DNA from: Glandiceps talaboti
Taxonomy: Eukaryota > Hemichordata > Enteropneusta > Spengelidae
Assembly (NCBI RefSeq): GCF_964340395.1
Contig: NC_135562.1
Location: 5,902,634-5,966,633 of the forward strand
Reading direction: 5' to 3'
DNA: 64,000 bases
Below are positions 36,319-47,609 of the stretch, piece after piece. The stretch's first letter is position 1. Each line of letters starts with the position of its first letter. The notes under the pieces are model-generated. The model was not told the origin of the DNA. It searched no databases and was given only the letters and a program-made list of their open reading frames with translations. The position numbers were made by a program, and so were the translations under genes.

Positions 36319-39300
36319 TTTTTTTGGGGGGGGGGGGGTTATAAAATTGGAAGTCTACCAATCTCACTTTGAATGACATTGATAGGGTCCTCAAAGTATT
36401 GGATCACATTACACATGATTAAAACTTTCCAATCATGTCACTACATATATGATTGAAATCCTTCAATCATTGGACTTCAGATGGGATTGTATGATTTAAC
36501 TTTTCCAACCATGTGACTATATGATATCTGTATCACATGATTGAAATCCTCCAATCACATTACTTTCGATGGATTACATGATTGGAATTTCCAATCATAT
36601 GACTATATATATATATCACATGATTGAAATCCTCCAATCACATTACTTCAGATGGATTACCTGATTTACTTCAGGTCAAATAGATTAAAGTATTCTCAAA
36701 TTATTAATTTTATCTAAGTATGGTGAATCAGTCTTAGATTACTCAATTTGTTAATCATGGCTTTTAAGACACTGTACTAGTGTCCAGTTTATGTCCATAC
36801 TTATAATGTCTACATGTAAATTGCTATAATAGTTCTACTTACTCTCTCCTTCAATCGTTCTTGAAGAGCTTGAAAATGTGCACTTCGGTTTGCTTCGAAA
36901 ATATGCATTTTCTCATCCAGTTTGCTTTTGGTTTCTTCTTGAAAGTTGTTCTCCACTTGCATGACTTTGAAGGCCTTTTCCTGAGCCACTGCTCTTTCTT
37001 CAGCGAGCCTGTTCAGTAACTGGGCTTCAAGAGACTGGAGAAAAATTGAGGGAAAATTGTACTCGAAGTTAGGCAAGCTGAAATGGATAGCTTTGCGAGT
37101 TTACAATGTACATCATACACATGCTACACTTTAAGATAGCAAGATTGAATGAATACAGTTTCTTGCTGCATTTTGTGAAAATGAAATGACCTAACATGCC
37201 ACTATGCAGACATCAAATCCAGACATCAAAACATTGGCGCCTGCATGTCTGTGTCTAGTTGCAGTATGCTTAAATGGTTTATCTCATTGCGGCAAAATGT
37301 AGCAAGAAATTGCAATCTCTTAAAGTGTTGAATAAGCAATTTCTTAGTGGTTTCTGCATAGTACTATTATTGACAACAGAGCCATGAACATCAAGTTGTA
37401 ACGGGCTGTAGGCAAATTTTGGACATACTTTCAAGAATAGACTCTGTGATATATTTGACACAAACAAAAACCAAAGTGTGACATTTTGATTTTACTTTCA
37501 CCTTTAATGGGTAATAATAATAAGTTAAATGAATCATGTTGACACTTATAAGATGATAGAGTTGAAACTTTTTATGGTCATAAATTTATTTAAAACACTT
37601 CCTCAAACTGACTCTTACTGCGGGATATAAGCCTTATGAAAAATGTAAATATACATGTGGTGCAAATCTTATTGTATGTGCATGGAGCCCATAACATAAT
37701 GTAAAGTGTGGAATCAAACTTTCGGCTAATGTTCTTATGGGCTTCAGGCACACACTTGAGATAGGTGTATTGATAAACAACAATAATGGTGTGTATCATG
37801 TTGCACACTTGACAACAAATACACAAATGTTTACTTTTTCCAATTTAAAACATTTCACTATCCACTTTGCTTTACGTAATTCTTAATTAAACAAATTGTT
37901 CTGAATTTTCCTCAAGCAGATCTTAAACTCTGCTCCAAATTTTATTCACATGGACAAAAAATTACTATGAATAGGATACAAGGTGTCTAATATGGGGTTG
38001 AATGCCCGTCTGTTCAAACACAACACTGTAAAACCATCTGGCCATGCACAGTCGTGTACGTTATCCAAATTTTTGCATCCTTTAGCACTTCTTGTCTACC
38101 GGTATACTTAGCATAAGATGTCATATAGAGCTGTTGCAATGGGTACACAAAAGTACGCTTGCTGGTCATCCACAGTTCTGATGAAGACTACCGGTAGTAC
38201 AAGATCAGCATTTGTATAACTGTGTTAACAAAAAATAATCCGGGCAGGACCTTACAACTACTAGACATGTACAAAGAACTACAGTGGGCATTAAAGTGAA
38301 ACATCACAATATTATAGTTGATTTTCTGGTTCCAAGATGCATTAATACACAACAAGATAATGTCACTTATGTTGTTACATTTAGTCTTGTTTTGTCTTCA
38401 TTACGTTAAACATGACATTTTCATCAGGAAATGATGGAAGACATGTTAACCTCTTTGATTGCAAGTGATTTTGTAGAACAAAGACAAAACGCCATCAATG
38501 ACAGAGTGATTTTACAGGTGAGCCAAGGGTACGGTCAGGCGCCAACCATCCCCCTGAGTAGCACATACAAACCCTTCACTGCATACTCAATACATGGCAT
38601 TGTATGGAGAGATGTGCAATGCATCTTGGAACCAGCAACAGGTCTATTACAATGAGTAGCATACAATCTAAGTACAATTCACCTTTCTTCTCTCCTCAGC
38701 TGCTGTTAGTTTGCAGGTGATTTCCTCCAAGGAGGTATCCAATTTCTTACTGGTTGGTGATGTGGGTCTCTTGATAGTGTTCGTCTTAGGTTCAGATAGG
38801 ATGACTTCGTAGGCCACACCACCAGTGGTCTTCACTTCTTGTTCAGCTACTTGCACAAAAGAGAAAAAGAAAATATTAATTTTTTTGAGATCGTTGTTTA
38901 GAGTGTATTTATGACATTGTTAATACAGAATGCCTTTCAACCACAGCAACCATAAGACTTTGACTCCTACATGTACATCAGTATTTGCTGTGACTTTATA
39001 GAATCAATGACCTAAATATCTTCATTTGAGATGCAGCCTTCCATTTGTAGCTTGTCTAAAATACTGAAGAGCTTTCGATGAATACAAGATCAGAAGTTGA
39101 TGAATAATATTAAGTGCTCACTGATGACATCTACTATATATTGCAATTGGACCTGTTCATATGATGCAGGTTAGTCCAAGTGTATGATCAAATGCTAGTA
39201 TGCACACATGTATTTCATTTAAGCTAGAATATTTTAAAGTGGGCATATGGATATCAAATGGGAACTCATTTTCAATTTTTTTAATTCATAAAATAACTCT

Positions 39301-42300
39301 ACTGAGTATTTACACTTGAAAAAACAATATGAAACATGTACTGACTCCTTGTTTGTAACTCAAAAAATTGCAAAACATTAATTTTTTTTTTCAATGTTTG
39401 TTATTGTATGTACAATAACAAACTTTTTACAATTAAAAATTCAATATAACTACCCATTGGTCATCCACATGACCACTACAAAATTCACATCTGATGTGAT
39501 AAAAATAATGAAGTGGACTGACGAAAAAGTCATGTGTCACACTTCTACTTAAAAACTTACAAATTTACTTTTTAATGAAAAAATTTGGCTAATTGGAGGG
39601 GGCTAGGTTCTAATAGCAAAAAGTCACTCAAAATAAAACATTTCGGTAATACTATGCCTTCAATAACTATAATTAGACTTCTGAATAGATGCAAGTTATT
39701 ATCAATCAAGATCGCAAATGATCGACTGTGTCATCTCAAACTGTACCATTATCTAGGATTGATAAATTGTACATCTCCTAGGCCATCTTTATGGTTCACC
39801 TTAATCAAAACTAGTTAAATGTTATCGTTAAGATTGATAGACGTACTAATATTCTACACTGGCTGATTTAGGAGGGATGAGACAAGCAAATCCTTTTCTA
39901 ACATTTCGTTAAGCCTTACAGTCATTATAATATATAGTAATTGTACAAAAGATTTGAACATATATCTTAAAGACCGAACTTATTTTCCTTCCCTTCCCTT
40001 CACATCTACCGGTACTATCCAGATTCAGACTTTGTTGATCGGCTGAGGCAAAGGAATGCTTCGGTTGAAAGTGAGAATGAACATAGTTTGTGTTGACTAT
40101 TTCAAAGTAAATGTGCAAGTGATGTATCTATCAATATCATTAACCATGAATATTTATTCGTGAAGAGGATTAAGTCTTCCTGTAACCCCTATAACCCAAG
40201 GAGAGTCAAGTGTCAGCTCTTTACATATTATATCTGCATATCTTCCTTTGGACATATGTAATGAATTCTAGGATGTGTGAACAAGCACATCATACATGTA
40301 TTCGTCTCAAAAGCTAATATGCATGAAAATTGAAGTAACATTGTATTTGAATCTTTCAAACCTATCATATGAAAGTTTGTTCCTGGTCTTTTCAAACTCA
40401 AAGTTAGGGGTTCACCATCCTTGTTTTCACAGAAATCGACTATCTTTTATTTTCGCACAGAGTTAACAGCAGCTACATATATTATGAATTCGTAAATGAC
40501 TAAATTTTAAGGTTATACTACTTTCAACATTGGAGAGGTACAAATCTTACTTTGTTATATTATAGTTTTAACATTCAATTCTTGAGTTACATAATATACA
40601 AACTGCTAACTCAGAGTTGTTCTGATGACCTGGTAGCACTGTAATGTTTCTAGCTTAGCACGGAAAGCATTTGTATTCATTTTGAAAACCTTTCAAAAAG
40701 CTCTCAGACTACCTTCTAGTACGTTTAACACAGAAAAGTAATGTACTAAAAGCTGTAAGGTCAGCATGTTAACAGTATTTACAGGATTTAAATTTTCCAT
40801 TACCTGAACAAATGTAGTGATGAACTTTAGCTTTCTCGGACTATATATTACTATATATTATACAACTCTAAAAGAGCTCAAATGGATTGATGTGTACAAA
40901 AGAGCATGCTGTGCAGGATTTCAGATATTAAACAAGACACTGCAGGGTATTTTCACTTTTTATTGCAAAGTCATTGAAAAATTATGGCCAACTGAAGGAT
41001 CCCAAGACTGTCCGGAGGGGTTTACAATTTTATCTATTAGTTAAGCACATCTGAAGTAACTCTTTTCAATTCATTTTCCATTACTAACGATCCGTCTATC
41101 ACCAGAACTCAATATTACTTGAAACTAAATCAATTTAAAAATACATTTTACAAAACTCTCAAAACACAAACGGTGAGTCAGTACAAAATAGACGGAGCTG
41201 AAATCATCCCACGCCTCCACTGACTTGATTGATCATCAGCTGTCACGAAACCAGTTGGAAAATTGATGACTTAGTCATATTAGTGTCAAGAGCCTGATGG
41301 CAGTTATACTTCTAAATGGGAGTGCTGCACATACAGTGCTTTCATTCTAATTGGACTGATCTTTGAGACAACCAACAAGAAAGTTGCTCCCTAAGCCACA
41401 TCATGTTTACTCCCTGAAGTCCTTCCAAATCCCAAACCACTTAAATCACCATTCATACCTTAAAATTACTGATTTTTCTTGCCTCAATAATCTTTAGAAA
41501 CACAAACTCTAAAGGAATACTTCGCACTACCTGATTCAGTTTGGTCAATTATTCACCGACTGTGGTTATTATATCCCTTTGAGTGTGAATCATGGATATA
41601 CTACTGATACACATCTCCAAGGGAAATACAGAACTCATCTGGCCAGGAATATCAACTCCATCTTATTGATGAAAGCACCATTTTCTCAAAAGAACAGCAT
41701 GCAGGAGTACAAAATCATAATGACTATGGTTGACAAATTACAAATATCAGATATCATCAGATGTGTTAATTGTCATAAATGGAATAATACTAGTCTTTCC
41801 ATGCACATTTAAATCTGTATTATTAACTGAGCTTTACACCCTTTATTAATGGTATTAAATTGGCCTTACACTGACTTAGGGTGTAATTACATAGTTACAG
41901 AAACCATGTTACTAATGCAAAATGCACCTTGCAAATAAACTCTTTTAAACTTTTTCTGTTACTTTGCTCAAGAAAACTCAAACCCATTCTCAGTTGAAAA
42001 CAAGAAAAAAATCAGGGTTCACCATATAAATTTTTTGAAATAGATAGGTCAAAATGTAATCAAAATGTAATCAATTTCAAAATCAAAGATGGCTGCCAAT
42101 GACCAGAAACAAGCTTCCATATATGGCAGAGTTTGGAGAGATTTCTAAGAATCTTGATTTCCAAAGAAAAATTCGTCCCTGAGGTGCATTCTACCATAAA
42201 GGGTTACACCTCTTTGTTTTTCTTGTTGTGTAAGAATTGAAACATGACAGAGATAACCAAATAATCTGTACGTTTAAAAGAACATAGATATATTTAGAAT

Positions 42301-45300
42301 CCTCCAATCATGTTTTAGAATAAACGATAGATGGTAAATGCATCTAAGTCTTGTGATTCGGCATATATTTTGTTGGGTTTTTTATTGTAAGGCTAGCGGG
42401 TAGACAGAGTGAAACTAACAGATTTCAATCAATAAATGTAGTCTCATTTAGTCTCATTACAGCGCAGTATGATTTTACCATACTTAGGTGTGCCTGCTAG
42501 TTTGACTAATTGGATGTGCCAGCTATCCTTTCAAGTTCTATCCATTTCCTTTGTACATGCCGATATAACATCTTTTTGTATCCGGCATTAGTTATAATGA
42601 CACAAATCTTTTATTTGTTCACGATGTGAGAATATTGTTACACTACAAGTGAGTAGACGCCAGACTTAGCTTTATCTTTTCAAGGGTGTCTACAACTCTT
42701 TCTACTTGACCGCCATTATCATCTTTCAGGTTTTATACTATTTTCTAGATAGTGTTACACATTTTACAAAACATTTTACAAACACATTTTACAAAACACA
42801 TTTTTTCTGTCAATATTTTCAAGTTGCTATCTCTTTGACAATGGAAAGGTAAATGAGAGTGGGAACTAAGCAATTATTAATTTGTCCTGCATGTTGGATC
42901 AGACATATTGCTGACAATGGAAGGTGATGACATAGTCCCAATCTCAAAGAAATGCCGTGATCTAATCACATAGTTCTATTATATAAGACCTATTTCCTAC
43001 GACTATAACATTAAATATGTGTAGGGTTCCCCATATCTTTATGATTTATCTGCTATGGCTTCACACTAACTTATCAGAGTCAAGTTGAAAGTAAAACAAG
43101 TAAATGTGAATATTTACAAAAATAAATGTCTTTTTTTCTGTCACTTAAGTTCCATCGCCCAGCTATAAAAAATGCAACAATTATTTGCATTTAATTGGTA
43201 ATCTTTTCTTAGATATGGTAATAGTGTGAAGCCCGCAATCTTGTTTTTCTCTTTGATTTGAATCGCACGTTTGCTTTAATCTAGTGACTGGAAAATGAGC
43301 AAATGACAAGATCATAAATTACAACTTACAAGTTATCATTTTTTCATAAATATATTAAGTGATTTTTAACTAACACAATAAGTGAGCATGCAGTAATGGC
43401 TAAGGATAAGCATTCTACTACTACACTGAAGCCACACACCTTCACAAACAGGCCACTGTGCATACATACATAATTTTTTCAACTATAAATTTTCAAAACT
43501 TACATCCTTGTACGTTGAAAATCATGTTCTTTCATTAGATTTAAATGTCTCAATAACACAGTTTACACTCCAAATAAAAGATACAAATGATTCCCTTTCA
43601 TCCATATATATAGAATTTGATGAAAACGATGTCACTAATAATTCTAATTTAATCAGTTAATTTCCATTTAAATTACGTATCACCACCTTCCACATAAATG
43701 TACGCACCCTTTTGTATCATACCTTTATCAAGGTCTGTGACCTCACACAGACATTGAAGATAATCGTGAACATTAACTCCCATTCACTGAATATTTTCAT
43801 AATTAATCAAATCATATCTATAACCTACTTGACAGATTTTCAATAATAGGTCATCTATATGTAATTTCCCCTGTGAACATACCCCATCAGTCAATGTTCA
43901 CAGCTGATCAGAATATGTAAAATATTCACAATTCAGTAAATATGAAATGAATCATTGCAGGATTAGCATATTTATGACCTGATAGATGATACACCATTTT
44001 TTTTAAAAATATCAACAAATAATTAAAGCAGATACTTGTGTTGAAAATGAGTTGGTAGCAATATAAAATCAAAATCTAAGTGACTTTCGAAACTACATTA
44101 TTCTTTGTCAATATATTGATATTGATAAAGTGGTACAATGTGAAATGTGTTGGTGGCAACCAGCTTCAGGCACATGTACATGTCTTTTTGCAAATTGTAG
44201 TAGCAGGTAATGGTACATGCAGACACACGTTTGTGCATACACATGACACACACACACAACCTCCCTCCAGGTCGGATGATGATGATGTGGAAAATCTTTG
44301 TATAGCTTACTTCTAAGCTGCGAGTGAGTTCACAACTTCACACCTACAGTAGGTGAGAGTCACTGATTTGGAATGGAATTCCAATTTGTGCACGAATGAC
44401 AAAACAAATCCTGGGCAGCTGGATAATTTTTTCCTCTGAACAATAAATCTATGGTATACCTGGTTTTTCTATGCCTTAAAAAGTAAAACTTACATATTGT
44501 ACATATAAACCGGATATCATTATCACTTGTGACAAAGACATGGTTCAATTATCAATTACATGCAAATAACGTCTGACGTGTAAGTCAAAACAAAATATTT
44601 GGTTAATTATTTTGATCAAAGAATAAATAAAACTGTTTACAAAGAAACTTACTGATGTGTGCGACATTGAATGGTTATAATTGAACATTATCTTGTCTTC
44701 ATTATGTTGCATGAAAAACAACTGATGAGAAGAACTGATTCATACTGTACACCTGTCATCTCATGGGTAGACATAATCAAATATTTACCACTGTTATTTA
44801 TATCAAAATGAATAATTAATTTGTGAGAAGAGAGTTTGTAATCAAAGTTTAATTGTTCAACTGTCATGCTATATGCACCAATTGAGAATAAACATGGATT
44901 TCTTCTACTGATGATTCTCATCTAGTTACTGATTGATACAGTGTATTCATTTATTAACAGTCTGCAAACTTATCAACCTCTAGTTTTATATTACACAATT
45001 ACTCCTTCATATTTATTTTACTCTCATAATACAATGTACCTAGATGGAGCATGGGAATACAAATGTTTGCAGACTTTTTCAAGAAATATGAGTAAAAGAT
45101 GTTTAGATACTGTTTCACTGGCAGTGTAACATCACATCAAAAACTCCTGGCATGTTCTTATTCTAGATACCCTTGAGATTGAAATTTACCAACAGAAAAA
45201 CCTCATTTCTTTCAAATTTTGCACCATGACCATACAAATGTATGACATTTTGCAAACACAGGTACATCATGTCATATCATATCATCATTAGGTTAATAAA

Positions 45301-47601
45301 TTCAATTTCCTCACCGGGAGAAGCTCAATTTCGATAGTCCATGCAATCTCCCACAGGAAAAATACTGCTGACTAAGAGGCAGAACACATTTTTTTCCACA
45401 TTTTTTTCTGTAAAGATCATTCAATTGATAAATCCTAATTTCCTATGATAGTTTTCATCTTATGATGTGCAATCACCTCAACATCTTGGGTTTGTGCTGA
45501 TGGTACTATATCAATAAAATATTACACAGGTACATAAGCCATGGAATGAGATTCTGATAAATGCATCAGTGAGTTGTGTGTCCATCCACCCAACTCATGC
45601 AAGATATAACCCAGTGACACACATTTCTAGACTACTGAAAAGTAATATTTCTGTATTACTAATCCCAAGGTTCATTTTTGGAAAATGGAAGATCTTGCTT
45701 TAAATCATGATTCTCTGTATGCATGTAATATTCCGCAATGTGTAAGGAAATTTCTATATTATAATACATTTATCTACACTTACAAATTCTGATGCCTTTC
45801 CTCAAAGTAAACATGAACAACTCCACATCACAAAATATTACATATATTAGTGAAGCCCTCTTAATGTTTCTCACACTGTTAATTTTTTTTATGACTGGAT
45901 GTTAAACTTTTAAAGTGTCAGCATAAAAGTCTACAAAGCAAGCAACTTCACGGATTTAAAAAAAACTCAAGATCTGTATTTCCCATCATGCTTTGCTACA
46001 AAATGGCTGTCTGCAAAAAATAGGTTTTTTATCAATTTTCACCACTTTAATTGATAATTCTTTTAGTAACAATATTGCAATCTCTCATGCTTTATATAAA
46101 TAAGAAAAAATACTAAAGCTTCTGATTTCACCCTTGTGTCATGTAACTGTATATTGTATTGTGAATCATTTGCTAATAAATAAGTAGATCAGACACTACC
46201 TTTCACAAAATTGCTAAATTCAGTCGCTTCTGATTGTGAAATCACAGTGAATATAACTGTTGGCAGGTAAAATTTCCCATGACCTTCCTGAACAAGTGTC
46301 ATGTAATTAGCATATAAATAGGACAGGAAAGTCTACTCCTTGCTTAGGTACTACTCTATGAGCACATATATCACATCTATCCTTATTTCAGTTTCCTTGA
46401 CTATGTCATTGCCATGGCAACAGTGTCTCTTTAAAGGGAGCCGGGACAGCCATAAAATGGTACGTTGAATGTCATGTTAAATTCCTCCCTCAATCTGTTA
46501 TCGTCACTCTGCAAAGAGCCACACCTTAAGTCTTTTCAAACTGTCGCAATTACATTTCCGCCTGACGAATCCTCAATGAGAGAATAATTATCACTGTAGC
46601 TACGTCTGTATAAATAACCCATTACTATGCTTGTTATTTAATAAGGATAAAACATTGTAATGAAAATGTACGGATTGAATTCAAATATGTTAGATATGAT
46701 TCATCATGTAATCGATACCGTGGACAATCTATTTATGAATAGAAATGGTGAAAAGGGGATTCAGAAAATATGCATACTGGTTTTACATTAGTCATCTAAT
46801 TACCTAGACTTTTTTTTTTTGCATTAAATTGAACCTAATTTTGAGACTCTCTAGATCAACTATGACATAATATTTGACTCTTCTATTTGGTAAAGTGTAC
46901 ATCATTTTTGGAAAGGCGGAATGGATGAATTTGTCAATATTTTCACATTCTTCATATTAAATATTTAATTGCCGAGATATGGTAGATGAATCATCACGTT
47001 TCAGTATGTAAAACACACCTCACTATTTCATATATGTTAAAAGTATGGAAATATGATACACTTTCCATCCATAACATTAAATATCCTTAAAAGACATGGA
47101 GAAGACAGATTTTTGAAGACTTGCCAAATGATGATGTGTATAAACTTGTACGCTTAGTAAAGCACTTCTTTGCATTAAGTTTTACTCGAAACCAACATTA
47201 CAAATTGAATTATGATCCTTAATGGAATTGTAATCAAACTGTATGCGACAACTGGAGCAGGGAAACCTTATTCATTTAAATAATCTAAAATTTATCAAGG
47301 ATATCAGCTTCAACATTCTCCAGACAACTGTCTATATATATATTGTCATTTGGCAAGGACTGTATCATTGCTCCTAGGAGGAAATTTTTTAGATGGGACT
47401 TTCTAGACCTTCATTCAGATATCAGAACTTCTTTCATTTTTACCCAATTAAGCCTCACCTGGTTAATAAACCATTGCAACAGGAAATGATAAAACTTCTA
47501 AATAAGTCCAGGATTACTCACTCTACTCAAGACCTTGCATCTCATTTACTCTTTCATGACACTATGGAGAATGAATTTTGACTGTACTTACTTGAAGGCA
47601 T
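32363..47601 (-). CDS. stathmin (microtubule-destabilising phosphoprotein), spliced
   Basis: Four coding segments join in frame to 145 residues: 47601-47592, 38846-38683, 37034-36843 and 32434-32363. Stathmins bind two alpha/beta-tubulin dimers through a long helix, sequestering tubulin and promoting catastrophe in the cytosol. Residues 14-20 (VAYEVIL) match the N-terminal capping hairpin. TSLEEI-KL-AAEERRK begins the helix, and the third coding exon supplies 64 residues, the same length as the matching vertebrate exon by my count. Regulatory sites: a Ser-Pro at 33-34 and the PKA-type RRKS with Ser59 (human Ser63) are kept. The human Ser16 context (RAS) is replaced by KTT and Ser25-Pro by SEP. 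There is no palmitoylation N-terminus, so it is stathmin-1-like. Neighbour: RTEL1, head to head. Which vertebrate paralogue it corresponds to cannot be decided here. Confidence 0.9.
34506..34664. mobile_element. MITE-like element, 44-bp terminal inverted repeats
   Basis: 'gtaatagtaaagttacctta' at 34506 is mirrored by 'taaattaactttactattac' ending at 34664, and the arms extend to 'aagcgac' / 'gtcgctt'. The total length is about 159 bp with no coding capacity. Confidence 0.8.
36230..36338. repeat. (TA)n - T25 - G13 compound simple repeat
   Basis: A TA dinucleotide run (to about 36300) is followed by 25 T and then 13 G. Frames reading Ile-Tyr repeats on the minus strand are spurious. Confidence 0.95.
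36345..36690. repeat. ~85-bp imperfect tandem repeat, about 4 copies
   Basis: 'gattgaaatcct(c/t)caatca' recurs at 36451, 36539 and 36622 (spacings 88 and 83). It is accompanied by 'ttccaatcatgtgact' and 'cttcagatgggatt'-type segments. Each unit is itself partly palindromic (ATGATTG...CAATCA). Confidence 0.85.
36843..37034 (-). CDS. stathmin exon: tubulin-binding helix
   Basis: Acceptor TTTTTCTCCAG and donor GAGA/GTAAGT flank 192 bases, exactly 64 codons in phase 0. It begins SLEAQLLNRLAEERAV and ends QALQERLKER. The heptad-rich, charged helix aligns with the human exon starting SHEAEVLKQLAEKREHE and ending LERLREK with no length change. The first residue is the phosphorylatable Ser of RRK/S. 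Confidence 0.95.
37035..38682 (-). other. stathmin intron 2
   Basis: 1.65-kb intron. On the opposite strand it carries an exon-like segment (38428-38517) listed separately; nothing else seen. Confidence 0.8.
38428..38517 (+). CDS. candidate plus-strand exon antisense to stathmin intron
   Basis: 90 bases, exactly 30 codons, open in phase 0 (EMMEDMLTSLIASDFVEQRQ...). They are bounded by a good acceptor (ACATTTTCATCAG/G) and a near-consensus donor (TTTTACAG/GTGAGC). The residue mix is protein-like and helical. I do not recognise it and found no partner exon, so it may be a cryptic exon or chance. If real, a second gene is nested antisense within the stathmin gene. Confidence 0.3.
38683..38846 (-). 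CDS. stathmin exon: N-terminal hairpin and helix start
   Basis: 164 bases (2 + 54 codons). The acceptor is GCAAGTAG, with GCAAG three bases earlier as an alternative that would keep frame but add a codon. The donor is AGAAAG/GTGAAT. It encodes EQEVKTTGGVAYEVILSEP, a Pro/Ser/Thr/Lys linker with the TSP site, then TSLEEI to AAEERRK. This parallels the vertebrate exon ending at the same RRK residue. Confidence 0.93.
38847..47591 (-). other. stathmin intron 1 (8.7 kb)
   Basis: No exon or major repeat recognised apart from small AC runs near 44245. An RFX X-box-like motif lies at 46409-46421. Alternative N-terminal exons, as in SCG10-type stathmins, could be hidden here but I cannot support one. 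Confidence 0.7.
46409..46421 (-). promoter_or_regulatory. RFX X-box-like motif
   Basis: 'ttgccatggcaac' matches the palindromic RFX-family X-box core (GTTGCCATGGCAAC) at 13 of 14 positions. It sits about 1.2 kb inside stathmin intron 1, a plausible intronic enhancer position. Function is inferred only from the motif. Confidence 0.35.
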
Positions 47602-47609
47602 ATTGATTT
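47592..47609 (-). CDS. stathmin start-codon exon
   Basis: The minus strand reads a pyrimidine-rich acceptor ending TTCTACACAG, then 'aaatcaat' and ATG CCT TCA A, then donor GTAAGT. The ten coding bases complete a codon with the two extra bases of the next exon (A/CT), giving MPSTEQEVK. Human stathmin also has a tiny initiation exon (MASSD). The 18-base exon size depends on the acceptor at 47610 being used; otherwise the 5' UTR is longer. Confidence 0.72.

Larger units (their letters stand above)
32435..36842 (-). other. stathmin intron 3
   Basis: 4.4-kb intron containing a MITE-like element (34506-34664) and the microsatellite/tandem cluster at 36230-36690. A weak 9-nt microexon candidate (35557-35565, minus, flanked by CTGTAG and GTACGA) is noted. 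Nothing else supported. Confidence 0.7.

Noticed and set aside
36041-36394. 117-codon minus-strand frame
   Set aside because: Centre is Pro/Lys runs and Ile-Tyr repeats from the G/T/TA tract; no family resemblance.
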